Below, piece by piece: positions 45,906-54,459 of a DNA stretch of 64,000 nt. Both the position numbers and the translations under genes were made by a program. The stretch is from the NCBI GenBank assembly GCA_963733145.1, contig CAVTCJ010000006.1, forward strand, positions 310,001 through 374,000, read 5' to 3'. The first letter of the stretch is position 1, and every line of letters begins with the position of its first letter. Below the pieces are notes generated by a model. The model was not told where the DNA came from, did no database searches, and saw nothing but the letters and a program-made list of their open reading frames with translations. Source of the DNA: JAHIKV01 sp963733145. Lineage in GTDB: Bacteria; Planctomycetota; Planctomycetia; Pirellulales; Thermoguttaceae.

Positions 45906-47132
45906 CTACCGATCCAACTCCGCCGCGATGATGTTCAGGCTCCCCAGCACCGCCACCACGTCGCTGATCGTGTGGCCGCGGATCAAATGCGGAAACAGGG
46001 CGAAGTGGATGAACGACGGCGGTCGGCAGCGGGCACGGTACGCCCGCTGGCTGCCGTCGCCGACGATGTAAAACCCCAATTCTCCGTTCGGCGCCTCGGT
46101 GGCGCAATACACCTCTTCGCAGGGCGTCTCAAAGCCCCGGTTGGTCATCACCAACTCGAAATGCGTGATCAGGCCCTCGATGGTCGATTCGACCGCTCTC
46201 TTCCGCGGCAGGATAGTGCGGTCCCCATCGCCGACGTTCACCGGCCCGGCCGGCAAGTTTTCGACCGCCTGGTGTATGATCTTCATGCTTTCGCGCATTT
46301 CGTCCATGCGGACGAGGTATCGGGCGTAGCAGTCGCCCTCCTCGGCGCAACAGACGTTGAAGTCGAAGTCGGCGTAGTTCAGATACGGCTCGTCCTTGCG
46401 GAGGTCGCGGGTGACGCCGCTGGCCCGGGCTACGGGGCCGGAGCAACAGCGATTTATTGCCTCCTCCTTGGTCAGCAGTCCCACCCCCTTCGTGCGGCCG
46501 ACGAAGATCCGGTTGCGGTTCATCAACCGCTCCATGTCGGAAAGCGCCCTGGGCAACGCCTGCAGAAAATCGCGGATCATCGAGATGGCCTTGGGCGTGG
46601 CGTCGTACATTAGCCCGCCGACCCGCGTATAGCTGTTCGTCAGCCGGGCGCCGCAAAGGGCCTCGAAGATGTCGTAAATCTGCTCGCGGGGATTGAAGGC
46701 GTAGATGAAATGAGTGAAAGCCCCCGTGTCCAGGCCCATCGCGCCGAGGCACAGGAGATGGTCGGAGATGCGCGACAGCTCGGAGACGATCACGCGGATC
46801 GATTGACAGCGCGGCGGCGTTTCGATGCCCAGCAGCTTCTCCACCGCCAGATGCCAGGCCACGTTGTTGGACATCGGCGAGATGTAGTTCATCCGGTCGG
46901 TGACGGTCACGTACTGGTTGAAATCCAGCGATTCGCCGAGCTTCTCGAAGCCGGAGTGGAGGTATCCGATGTCCGGCATGGCGTCGAGGACCCGCTCGCC
47001 GTCGAGCTTCAGCACCAGCCGCAAGGTGGTGTGCGTGGCCGGGTGCTGTGGACCGAAGTTCACCGTCCACATATACGGACGCGGTTCGTCGTGGGCCAGA
47101 TCGCCGGAATGTGGAATGGCGGTTAGAGGCAT
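45906..47132 (-). CDS. nuoD: NADH-quinone oxidoreductase subunit D
   Basis: The 408-residue protein starts at ATG 47132 after GAGGAAG. It shows NuoD signatures: NFGPQHPATHTTLRLVL, PDIGYLHSGFEKLGE, TDRMNYISPMSNN, and the C-terminal LRARCRPPSFIH-like end with GHTISDVVAVLGSLNIIAAE LDR. Quinone-binding His and Tyr are in place. It is separate from nuoC, as in most phyla. A TCGTTCCCACGCTCTGCGTG GGAACGA palindrome lies just upstream (47145-47171). Confidence 0.96.
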   Translation of the reverse strand: MPLTAIPHSGDLAHDEPRPYMWTVNFGPQHPATHTTLRLVLKLDGERVLDAMPDIGYLHSGFEKLGESLDFNQYVTVTDRMNYISPMSNNVAWHLAVEKLLGIETPPRCQSIRVIVSELSRISDHLLCLGAMGLDTGAFTHFIYAFNPREQIYDIFEALCGARLTNSYTRVGGLMYDATPKAISMIRDFLQALPRALSDMERLMNRNRIFVGRTKGVGLLTKEEAINRCCSGPVARASGVTRDLRKDEPYLNYADFDFNVCCAEEGDCYARYLVRMDEMRESMKIIHQAVENLPAGPVNVGDGDRTILPRKRAVESTIEGLITHFELVMTNRGFETPCEEVYCATEAPNGELGFYIVGDGSQRAYRARCRPPSFIHFALFPHLIRGHTISDVVAVLGSLNIIAAELDR

Positions 47133-47182
47133 ATAATTCTTCCTCGTTCCCACGCTCTGCGTGGGAACGAGCCTATTTTGTA

Positions 47183-47680
47183 TTATCCCTGTCCGCGCGT
47201 AATAACCGGGAAATTGTGCCTTTCGCCGCGACCCTGCAAGGGATAGTCTTTCCGCAGGGGAAATGCCGTGAACTCCTCCGGGAGCAATATCCGCCGCAAG
47301 TCCGGATGGCCATCGAAGCGGATGCCGAACATATCCCAGACCTCCCGCTCCAGCCAATTGGCCCCTTCCCATAGCCCCACCATCGACGGCACGGTCGGCT
47401 CTGGATCGTTCACGAAGCACCGCACCGTAAGCCGTTCGTTGGTCTCCGTGTTGGCCAGCAAATATACCAGTCCGAAGCGGTCCGTGGCGTCGGGGTAATC
47501 GAGGTAATCGACGCAGGTAATATCGACCAGCATATCAAAGCGGTGCTCTTCCTTGAGCTGTTTCAACACATCATAGATCGAATCGGCCGGCACTACCACC
47601 CGCGTCTCGCCGCGAAACTCGCTTATCGCGCGATCACCAAACATGTTCTGCAAAGCGGCTAATTTATTAGGTTCGGTCAT
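47183..47680 (-). CDS. nuoC: NADH-quinone oxidoreductase subunit C
   Basis: The 165-residue protein from ATG 47680 has the NuoC end motif ERE VWDMFGIRFDGHPDLRRI LLPEEF and PLRKDYPL. The proposed start removes an upstream in-frame stretch that runs through palindromic repeat. It docks with nuoD to form the peripheral arm. It is complete. Confidence 0.93.
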   Translation of the reverse strand: MTEPNKLAALQNMFGDRAISEFRGETRVVVPADSIYDVLKQLKEEHRFDMLVDITCVDYLDYPDATDRFGLVYLLANTETNERLTVRCFVNDPEPTVPSMVGLWEGANWLEREVWDMFGIRFDGHPDLRRILLPEEFTAFPLRKDYPLQGRGERHNFPVITRGQG

Positions 47681-47769
47681 TGCTAATAATTGCAGTTCGG
47701 AGAAAAAACAAAATCCGCAACAGTTTAGCCGTTTGCAGCATGACGCATGAAACAGCCTATAATTCAGCA

Positions 47770-47990
47770 AAATTGGGCCGAAGGCCCTCCGGTTCACCCA
47801 GCCCAGGGCAACGCCCTGGGGAGCGGTGGTCACATCGATTTCTTGCCGGCCCAACGGGCCAATACTTCGCCTCCAGGAACAATTGGCCCGTTGGGCCGAC
47901 ACGATATTTTCGTTTTCCCGCTTCCCCAGGGCGTTGCCCTGGGCTGGGAGAACGGCTGCCCCTTCGGGGCTACAAACGGCTAAACTGTTA
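47770..47990. repeat. Nested palindromes, GGCCCAACGGGCC and CCCAGGGCAACGCCCTGGG
   Basis: CCAGCCCAGGGCAACGCCCT GGGG pairs with CCCCAGGGCGTTGCCCTGGG; inside lie GGCCCAACGGGCCAAT and ATTGGCCCGTTGGGCC. The stretch 47681-48019 contains nothing else. Confidence 0.8.
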
Positions 47991-48019
47991 CTAAAATTGG
48001 GGCTCCGGGACTAACTAAT

Positions 48020-48337
48020 TCAAAAAGGAGGTAGCAACCAAAATATTACGATTGTTACAATATTCAACAAGTTATACCAACGTATCGGGAGGGAACGGCG
48101 GCCATTTGGATTCGCGATCCACGGAACGGAGCTTACTAGAAGCGAAATCGCGCCAGTTATAGCAGCATAACTCGCCGCTTCCACAGTAACGGTTTCCCGA
48201 ACATCCCAATTCGTACAAAACGGTCTCGGATATGCTACAAAGGCAGACAGCCCAACCACGAATGCGGCCACCGCCGAGGCCCGCACAAACGAGCGAAGGG
48301 ACCGCTCTATCGCGTCTGGTGAGTCGGTTGTTTCCAT
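48020..48337 (-). CDS. Small hypothetical membrane protein
   Basis: The 105-residue frame has three or so hydrophobic helices (SAVAAFVVGLSAFVAY, YAAITGAISLLVSSVPW, LNIVTIVIFWLLPPF). The start at 48337 has a weak GAGAG. It is between nuoC and the aldo/keto reductase and shows no family I recognise. AT-richer base use than the neighbours hints at recent origin. Confidence 0.5.
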   Translation of the reverse strand: METTDSPDAIERSLRSFVRASAVAAFVVGLSAFVAYPRPFCTNWDVRETVTVEAASYAAITGAISLLVSSVPWIANPNGRRSLPIRWYNLLNIVTIVIFWLLPPF

Positions 48338-48374
48338 CGTACGTACTCTCGTACAATCTATTCCCTGAGATCGG

Positions 48375-49400
48375 TCATTGTTCGGGGCGGCGATTCTTGT
48401 TTTGGTGGACTATCATCCAGCCGGGATATTCCGCGGGCAGAGCGCTGACGGCGTCGAGCCGGGCGACGTGCTCCGCGTCGAGTTGCACGTCGGTGGCGGC
48501 CAGATTGTCGGCCAATTGCTCGGAGGTTCTGGCCCCGATGATTAAGCTGGTGACGAAAGGACGGGTCAGCAGCCAGGCCAGCGAAATGCGGGCCATGCTG
48601 AGCCCGGTCGCCGTCGAGATCTCGCCCAGCGTCTCGAGTACCGCTTTGGCCCGCGTCTGATCGACCGGCGGGAAGTCGAAGGAGGTCCGCCGGGCGCCTT
48701 CCGGGCCGGGCTGGCCGATCTGGTACTTTCCCGTCAGCAAGCCGCCCGAGAGCGGACTCCACGGCAAAATCGCCAATCCCTGATCTTCAGCCAAGGGGAC
48801 AATCTCCCGTTCGATGTCCCGGCTGGCCAGGGAATAGTACATCTGGGCGCTTTGGAAACGGGCCATGCCGTGCTGGTCGGCGAAGGCCAGCCCCTTCATG
48901 GCCTGCCAGGCGGGCAGATTGCAGAACCCCACGTAGCGCACCTTGCCGCTGTGGACGATGTCGCCGAGCGCGCGGACAGTCTCTTCGATGGGGGTATCCA
49001 GATCGAGCCCGTGAATCTGGTACAGGTCGATGTAATCCAATTTCAGGCGGCGGAGGCTGGCGTCGACGGAATCAAACAGATGCGCCCGCGAAAGACCGAC
49101 CTGATTCGCCCCGGGCCCCATCCGGAAGAAGACCTTGGTGGCCAGGATGTATTGCTCCCGGGGCCGCTTCAGCGCGGCCAGGGCGGCGCCGACGTACTCC
49201 TCGGACACGCCCTCGGAATAGGCGTCGGCCGTGTCGATCAGATTTACGCCCGCGTCCAAGGCCGTCCCCAGGAGTGTTTCGGCTTCGGCGGGCGTCTGCC
49301 GGCCGATGAACTCCCAAAAGCCCTTGCCGCCGAAGGTCATCGTACCCAGGCACAATTCGGAGACATACAGGCCGGTCCGTCCAAACTTTCGGTATCGCAT
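48375..49400 (-). CDS. Aldo/keto reductase
   Basis: The 341-residue protein starts MRYRKFGRTGLYVSELCLGT and has the AKR catalytic residues: Asp-Tyr around LIDTADAYSEG, Lys in ILATKVF, and His in DLYQIHGLD. The NADPH end motif IIGARTSEQLADNL is present. The start at 49400 follows AGAGAGG. It lies between nuoB and nuoC, three bases from the nuoB stop. Substrate is not predictable; it belongs to the YajO/TAS-like branch by sequence style. Confidence 0.92.
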   Translation of the reverse strand: MRYRKFGRTGLYVSELCLGTMTFGGKGFWEFIGRQTPAEAETLLGTALDAGVNLIDTADAYSEGVSEEYVGAALAALKRPREQYILATKVFFRMGPGANQVGLSRAHLFDSVDASLRRLKLDYIDLYQIHGLDLDTPIEETVRALGDIVHSGKVRYVGFCNLPAWQAMKGLAFADQHGMARFQSAQMYYSLASRDIEREIVPLAEDQGLAILPWSPLSGGLLTGKYQIGQPGPEGARRTSFDFPPVDQTRAKAVLETLGEISTATGLSMARISLAWLLTRPFVTSLIIGARTSEQLADNLAATDVQLDAEHVARLDAVSALPAEYPGWMIVHQNKNRRPEQ

Positions 49401-49402
49401 GG

Positions 49403-49984
49403 TTATTCCTCTCTTTTTGTCGCGGCCGGTTGCAGTGCCCGGACCGGATGTTGACCCGCCGGGGCGTCGTACTCGCGGCAATACATGGTCCCCTCACGCT
49501 GTATTTTCTCCTGCAAGTCAACCAGCGACTGGATCAGTTGCTCCGGCCGGGGCGGACAGCCGGGCGTGTAAATGTCCACCGGCAAGAAGCGGTCGATCCC
49601 CTGCACCACGCAATACGTGTCGAAGACGCCCCCGGTCGAGGCGCAGGCGCCCATCGAGATGCACCATTTGGGCTCGGGCATTTGCAGCCAAATCCGCTGC
49701 AAAACGGGCAGCATCTTCATCACCACTCGGCCCGCCACGATCATCAGGTCGCACTGGCGGGGGCTGAACCGAAAGACCTCGGCCCCGAATCGCGCCAGGT
49801 CGTGCCGGCTGGCCCCGGTCGCCATCAACTCGATTCCGCAGCAGGCCGTGGCGAAGGGCATCGGCCAGAGACTGTTCTTCCGGCACCAACTCACCAACTC
49901 GTCGAGCTTGGTGATGGCCACGCCCTTGGGCAAATCAATTGCCGGACCGGCGTCACGGCTGTCGCGAACGTCCGTCACCGCCAT
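49403..49984 (-). CDS. nuoB: NADH-quinone oxidoreductase subunit B
   Basis: This 193-residue protein has the N2 cluster ligands in ATACCGIELMATG, and SMGACASTGGVFDTYCVVQG IDRFLPVDIYTPGCPPRPE. The ATG at 49984 overlaps the restored nuoA stop at 49975 by 10 bases, the classic arrangement. The uncorrected frame of nuoA runs straight through into nuoB. It is complete and supplies the terminal cluster N2. Confidence 0.95.
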   Translation of the reverse strand: MAVTDVRDSRDAGPAIDLPKGVAITKLDELVSWCRKNSLWPMPFATACCGIELMATGASRHDLARFGAEVFRFSPRQCDLMIVAGRVVMKMLPVLQRIWLQMPEPKWCISMGACASTGGVFDTYCVVQGIDRFLPVDIYTPGCPPRPEQLIQSLVDLQEKIQREGTMYCREYDAPAGQHPVRALQPAATKREE

Positions 49985-50476
49985 TGAAAGACCCCCTTTT
50001 GCCAATCGTAGATGAAACCGATGCTCAACAGCACCAGGAAGATCATGGCCCCGGCGAAAACCACGTGCCGGTTGGCAGGCGGCGCGGGAGAAGAGGGGCG
50101 CAGGGGCGGGGGAATGATGAATTATGATTGATGAATTATGAATATCAGCAGTAGAGTCGGATCTGGTGTCAATCGATAATTCATTATTCATCGTTCTATA
50201 TTCACCATTTGACCGCGAGGATACGGCCCAAGGATAGAGAAACAGCAACTCCACGTCGAAGACCAAAAAGGCTATCGCCAGCAGAAAAAATCGAACGTCG
50301 AAACGCCGCCGGGCCTCATGGATCGGGTCCATGCCGCTCTCATAGGGCATCTGCTTGACGGCGCCCGGCCGAATCGGATTGACGATTTGGGCCACGATCA
50401 GCAGCCCCGCCGCCAACCCAAACCCGAGCAAAACCAGCAAGACGATCGGTAAGATCGGCCCAATCGAAAGCTCCAT
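49975..50476 (-). CDS. nuoA: NADH-quinone oxidoreductase subunit A, with heptamer-derived insert and frameshift
   Basis: From ATG 50476 the N-terminal helix and loop (FGLAAGLLIVAQIVNP, KQMPYESGMDPIHEARRRFD VRFFLLAIAF, VFDVELLFLYPW) are NuoA. Then about 130 bases of period-seven/14 repeat (50110-50220) are read as non-family residues. The third helix and family end (FAGAMIFLVLLSIGFIYDWQ KGVFQWR) resume in a different frame with stop at 49975. The uncorrected frame instead fuses to nuoB. An indel at about 50080-50230 would restore it. It opens the nuo operon. Confidence 0.82.
50110..50220. repeat. Period-7/14 repeat inside nuoA
   Basis: TGATGAATTATGATTGATGA ATTATGAAT and its partner GATAATTCATTATTCATCG occur in the nuoA insert. 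Confidence 0.7.
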
Positions 50477-50526
50477 CCGTCGAGGTCCTTTTTGCCGGTT
50501 TGCGGTGGAAAAGTGTTGCTCCGTCC

Positions 50527-50555
50527 CATTCTAGGGACAAGACCCGAATGGGTCA
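50527..50555 (-). promoter_or_regulatory. Predicted sigma-70-type promoter for the nuo operon
   Basis: On the minus strand TTGACC (50555-50550) and TAGAAT (50532-50527) are exactly 17 bases apart. A transcript would begin about 50519, giving a leader of about 43 bases before the nuoA ATG. Confidence 0.65.
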
Positions 50556-50681
50556 ATCTTCCGCCCATTTAGGGTGCGGCAAGAAATCGTGGCCACGCAT
50601 TGATGATTATTCGTTTAGCCCCGCCACTTGTGGCCCGCGGCAGACAAAACACACTCCCCCGGTCACAAGCGATCGGTCTAA

Positions 50682-50803
50682 CCCGGATTATTCATAAACA
50701 CGAAGGAACATTGTCATTCTGAGCGCAGCGAAGAATCTGGGCTGTTTGCGGCGCATCGGAGATCCTTCGCTGCGCTCAGGATGACGTTTATGAATAATCC
50801 GGG
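50682..50803. repeat. 122-bp nested palindrome with CTAA flanks (copy 2, identical)
   Basis: It is base-for-base the same as 15122-15243, with CTAA at 50678-50681 and 50804-50807. It lies in the otherwise empty region upstream of the nuo promoter. Confidence 0.93.
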
Positions 50804-50859
50804 CTAAACGAGGCAACCCAGAAAAATTATCCGCCTCGCATTTAACCTAATGCCAACAA

Positions 50860-50908
50860 AAAACCCTTCGCAGGTGGGGCAGGAACCTGCGAAGGGCGGT
50901 TTTGGTGA
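50860..50908 (-). terminator. Probable intrinsic terminator after the small Tyr-rich gene
   Basis: On the minus strand CCCTTCGCAGGT pairs with ACCTGCGAAGGG, followed by TTTTTTG. It is about 110 bases downstream of the stop at 51012. Confidence 0.7.
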
Positions 50909-51011
50909 GGGGATTGCACCCTCACGATTCTCGATTATGGAACAGAACTCGCGTCAACGCAACCCCCAGAAAGGTGCAAGAACGTGGTTTCCACGGTCTG
51001 ATTCTTGCCGG

Positions 51012-51404
51012 TTAGAACACGTCGGCAATGAAATGATGACCCTGGTAATATCTCACGCCCGTGAGGCGTTCGCCTCGGAACATCGGAAAGAACTGATACC
51101 CGTCTCGCGTGGGGTTCTGTCGATGCGAGGGATAATAGCTTTGCCACTGCTTGTGATACACCGGAATCCGCATTTCCGGCGGATAGCGATAGTAAAGGTC
51201 TTCGCTGCTGCGGTAGTAATCGGCGCCCCAGAAGTTCTGCGGATAGTACACGTAAGGATAGTGATACATCCGGTTCCAGTCCTGGGTGCTGTAGCTGTGT
51301 CCCCACTGGCGGCCGTAAGCCTGTTGAGCTTGGGCGTTCGAGACGCAGAAAACGGACGCAATCAAGGCTGCCGCGAGCAGCAAGAACATGATCCGGCGGA
51401 GCAT
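51012..51404 (-). CDS. Small Tyr-rich secreted protein
   Basis: This 130-residue protein starts at ATG 51404 after GGGGG. A signal peptide (FLLLAAALIASVFCVSNAQA|Q) is followed by a Tyr/Trp/Pro-rich region (WNRMYHYPYVYYPQNFWG, YYRYPPEMRIPVYHKQW) and a basic end. No enzymatic motif is recognised. Small Tyr-rich exported proteins occur in planctomycetes without known role. It is monocistronic, with a terminator-like hairpin downstream. Confidence 0.7.
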   Translation of the reverse strand: MLRRIMFLLLAAALIASVFCVSNAQAQQAYGRQWGHSYSTQDWNRMYHYPYVYYPQNFWGADYYRSSEDLYYRYPPEMRIPVYHKQWQSYYPSHRQNPTRDGYQFFPMFRGERLTGVRYYQGHHFIADVF

Positions 51405-51676
51405 GGTATTTCCCCCTTTGTTTCGTGTCTATTTTTGGCAGGTGAATCCTTGCCGGTAATCTGGGTCGGCTACCAAGAGCATCGGCACTCGGTACTATCC
51501 GCATTGAATGAATATCCCGCATATACCGCACAAGCGTCAGAGACGGAAAAGAACACAGAGAAGCGAAGAGAGAAAAGGGAAGGGAGAGGGCCGTTAAAGT
51601 TTCGCTAGATTGTCCAGCCGACAGGTCGCGGGGTGAAGATGTATATCTGGATCCGCTGATAAGCGCTGGTAGTGAC

Positions 51677-51845
51677 GTTTAGCGGCCGCCGGCACGGCGG
51701 CCTGCGGCAATAACGGAGCCGCCGTGCCGGCGGCCGCTAAGGATCGGCAAATTAATAACTGTCGCATTTCAGAAGGGGACAGTCCCATTTTCGTCGAACG
51801 AAAATTGGGACAGTCCCCCACTTATTGATTCGGCGGCCGCTAAAC
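51677..51845. repeat. Chained palindromes: GTTTAGCGGCCG element plus inverted AATCAATAA composite
   Basis: A GTTTAGCGGCCGCCGGCACG... palindrome (51677-51740) is joined to the composite GGATCGGCAAATTAATAACTG ... CTTATTGATTCGG, holding the GGGGACAGTCCC hairpin (51741-51838). It ends GCGGCCGCTAAAC. This is the inverted arrangement of 14955-15117. Confidence 0.88.
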
Positions 51846-51855
51846 ATAGGTTGCA

Positions 51856-52311
51856 TTAGTGGTCGTTTCCCCCGTTCACTGCCCTCGACTCCAGATATCC
51901 TTGCAGGATGATCCGGGCGGCAAGCATGTCGCGCCGCTTTTTGCGGCTTTTGCGCGACAGGTCGGCGTCGCGCAGCAGTTGCTCGGCCTCGTGGCTCGTG
52001 AGCCGCTCGTCGAAATACTCGACCGGCAAACCGGTCGTCTCGGCCAGCCAGGCGCCGAAACGTCGCGCCTCGAGCGATTTTTCACTCTCGCGGCCGTCCA
52101 TGTGCAGCGGCAAACCCACGACGAACAGCACGACTTCCTCTTCTTCGGCCAGCCGTCGAATCCATTGTGCGTCTTGGACAGTTCCGCGGCGGGTGTAGTT
52201 TTCCAGCGGACTGGCGATCCGCCGGTCGGCGTCGCTGACGGCCACGCCGATCCGCACGTCGCCGTAATCGATGCCCGCCACGCGCCCGGCCGTCGGAGTT
52301 TGACTACTCAT
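51856..52311 (-). CDS. ruvX: Holliday junction resolvase-like YqgF/RuvX
   Basis: The 151-residue RNase H-like protein has VAGIDYGDVRIGVAVSD, VVGLPLHMDG and DERLTSHEA motifs, with catalytic Asp/Glu/Asp positions. The end RDMLAARIILQGYL fits. RuvX processes 16S rRNA 5' ends in many bacteria. It is downstream of a lipoprotein gene on the same strand (60 bases). It is complete. Confidence 0.93.
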   Translation of the reverse strand: MSSQTPTAGRVAGIDYGDVRIGVAVSDADRRIASPLENYTRRGTVQDAQWIRRLAEEEEVVLFVVGLPLHMDGRESEKSLEARRFGAWLAETTGLPVEYFDERLTSHEAEQLLRDADLSRKSRKKRRDMLAARIILQGYLESRAVNGGNDH

Positions 52312-52371
52312 AGTTGTTTCCTCAACCGACCGCTGAGACCGCAGGCCAGTTCGCCGTGTCTGTTCACAGGC

Positions 52372-53199
52372 TTAATGCGAGTTATTTTCCTCAAATGGTA
52401 GCTGCAACAAGTTCCAGGGGTTCCATTCAATCTGCAAGGGCGGCCCTTGCAAGTTGCGATATTTCTTCCGCTGGTCATTCGTAAGCACCCCCTGAATTGC
52501 TTCATCGCGTTCGGTTATCATCTGGCGGAGGCGAGTGATTAGATTTGTCATTTCAAGTTCTCTCGATTTATCGGTTTCGCCGATGCCGTACCCACTGATG
52601 AACCCTCGTCCAAACCTTTGGAGTGCCGGGGAGATGTCTTGATCCGTCTTGTTCAACAGGGATCGAATCTGTTCCATCTGGTCCAGACGAATGACCAAAG
52701 TGGATGCGACATTTGTGTCAAAAGCGATGATGATCGGGCCATGTACCTGGATGACGAGTTGGTCGAGACGCTTTTGTTGTTTCTTAGAGAGCAGTTCCGT
52801 CAGCTCCTCACTGTAGAAATCAGCCGTGATGCGGTTGATTCCACGGCGCGTTTCGATATTGCACGACTCCCGCGCCTCCCCCGACAAGCCCGACACCTTC
52901 TTTCTCTGTCCGGCGATGAAGCCGCTGAGCCCAGGAACTTGGCTGCAGGGCGTTGCATAGATCCTCTGAACTTCACGCAGTTGATCTGGCGACAATTTCA
53001 GGTCGGCTTGAACCTCAGGACGTTCAAGCAACCTGAATCGTGTAGTGACGAAATCGGCACATGGATCTGCATCGGGGAACACACGGTTGAGCTCAAACAT
53101 GTCCAGGTAGCGGCGTGCGGAAGGGGGATCCCCGCTATCCCGACATGAGGTCACAAATAAGAGAACCGCAATTATCGTCAGGATTTTTTTCCCACTCAT
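52372..53199 (-). CDS. Putative lipoprotein, unknown function
   Basis: The 275-residue product has a lipobox LFVTSC (Cys about residue 19). The body is mostly helical with charged repeats such as LKLSPDQLREVQRIY and LLSKKQQKRLDQLVIQVHG, a weak resemblance to the LTxxQ-like pattern. The ATG at 53199 overlaps the stop of the hydrolase at 53196 (ATGA), so the two are co-translated. No family is recognised. Less GC-rich than neighbours. Confidence 0.65.
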   Translation of the reverse strand: MSGKKILTIIAVLLFVTSCRDSGDPPSARRYLDMFELNRVFPDADPCADFVTTRFRLLERPEVQADLKLSPDQLREVQRIYATPCSQVPGLSGFIAGQRKKVSGLSGEARESCNIETRRGINRITADFYSEELTELLSKKQQKRLDQLVIQVHGPIIIAFDTNVASTLVIRLDQMEQIRSLLNKTDQDISPALQRFGRGFISGYGIGETDKSRELEMTNLITRLRQMITERDEAIQGVLTNDQRKKYRNLQGPPLQIEWNPWNLLQLPFEENNSH

Positions 53200-54263
53200 A
53201 ATGGTTGCCGTTTCGACTCGGAGACGAAGTAGCCGTTTTGCAGGAAAGTGAGCACGTACTTTTGGATCTGAGGTCTGTCCATAAAGAACGAGTGCAACGT
53301 GGGAAAGACGATGAAATCAGTAGCACCGGCGAGTTTCGCCGTGTCCACCGAGATCACCCCGTCATTGTCGCCTTCCAGCACCGGGTTGTAGCCTTTGCCG
53401 TTGTTCTTCCCGCCGGCAATAATGCCGAACTGGAAGGGCGGCGTGGCCAGATGGCGTTCCACCCCGGGCCATTGGCGGCCGAGTTCCTGGCCCGACTCGC
53501 CGGCAATCTGCTTGAAGAGGACATTGTTGGAAAATATGGTGGCCAAGCGTGCGCCCTGGTTGGGCGGGGCAAGCATGACGAAGCGGCCGAATCGGGCCAC
53601 GGCCCGGCGGTCGGCCTCGGAAAAAAGGGGACTGTCCCCCTTTGCCTTTTCAGATGGGGACTGTCCTCCTTTTTCCGCTGCGGTCCCCTTTTCCGCCGCT
53701 TCCAAGTCGCCCAGGTAGTGGCGGATGACGATATTGCCCATGCTGTGGGCCACGAAGTTGACCTCCTTGATGCCGTCGAGATTGTTGACCAGCCGGCGGA
53801 GCGTTTTGGCGTGGTCGGCCATGTTGTATTGGGTGGTCGGATACTCGACGTTGAAGACCTGATAGCCCCCCCTTTCGTGCAAATACTTGCAGAGTCCGGC
53901 CATCGACGCCCGGCTGCGCCCCAGGCCGTGCAGCACGACCACGCCTTTGCCGGACATCGGCGGCAGATGGCGTTCGTGTTTGATGCGCTCCAGCACCGCG
54001 CGGCAATGGTCGAAGGTGCCCGAGGCGTGCCGCCAGTTCCGCTCGTCCAGCAGGCGGCAGTGTTCGGTATGCACTTTCCGCTGAATCCGCCACTGGTGAA
54101 AGAAGAGCTCGTCGGCCCAGAATTGTTTTCCCCCCAGGGTAGGCATGGGAAACTGATCGGGTTTGTCCACCTTGTCCTCCTGGCCCGCCAGCCGCTCTGA
54201 AAGCGCCGCCGAGAGCCCCAAAATCATCAAGATGCCGCAAATTACGCGGAAGAGCGTGGTCAT
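53196..54263 (-). CDS. Alpha/beta-hydrolase (lipase/PGAP1-like), with in-frame repeats
   Basis: The 355-residue protein has a signal peptide (ICGILMILGLSAALSERLAG). The catalytic fold is clear: VVVLHGLGRS (oxyanion hole) and VNFVAHSMGNIVIRHYL (Ser elbow G-x-S-x-G type), with Asp/His in NDGVISVDTAKLAGATDFI and TLHSFFMDR. Between residues about 196 and 222 a palindromic repeat is read in frame (EKGTAAEKGGQSPSEKAKGD). It is an exported lipase or esterase-like enzyme; the substrate is unknown. Translationally coupled to the lipoprotein gene. Confidence 0.85.
   Translation of the reverse strand: MTTLFRVICGILMILGLSAALSERLAGQEDKVDKPDQFPMPTLGGKQFWADELFFHQWRIQRKVHTEHCRLLDERNWRHASGTFDHCRAVLERIKHERHLPPMSGKGVVVLHGLGRSRASMAGLCKYLHERGGYQVFNVEYPTTQYNMADHAKTLRRLVNNLDGIKEVNFVAHSMGNIVIRHYLGDLEAAEKGTAAEKGGQSPSEKAKGDSPLFSEADRRAVARFGRFVMLAPPNQGARLATIFSNNVLFKQIAGESGQELGRQWPGVERHLATPPFQFGIIAGGKNNGKGYNPVLEGDNDGVISVDTAKLAGATDFIVFPTLHSFFMDRPQIQKYVLTFLQNGYFVSESKRQPL
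53615..53700. repeat. In-frame GGGGACTGTCCCC repeat in the hydrolase gene
   Basis: Multiple arms of the GGGGACTGTCC family (53625-53640, 53656-53668) occur within the coding frame without disrupting it. Confidence 0.8.
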
Positions 54264-54459
54264 GTTCGCAATTGTGTACTTGGAGGGGGAGTGGCGCGGC
54301 TGCTGTCCTGTCGCCGATGGTTGCGAAACCGCAAGCGGAGTTCAGCATTCGCGGCAAACACCCCCCTTCGATCAGATAGGCGTTTCCCCGGGCATTATGT
54401 AACGCCGCCAAACAAATTATAATGGGGTTTTCCGCCCGTTGAAACCCGATTTCGAGCCC

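Noticed and set aside
49403..50476. Annotating a genuine NuoA-NuoB fusion protein
   Set aside because: The expected NuoA third helix and end lie in another frame with the typical overlap to nuoB, so an indel is the simpler explanation.
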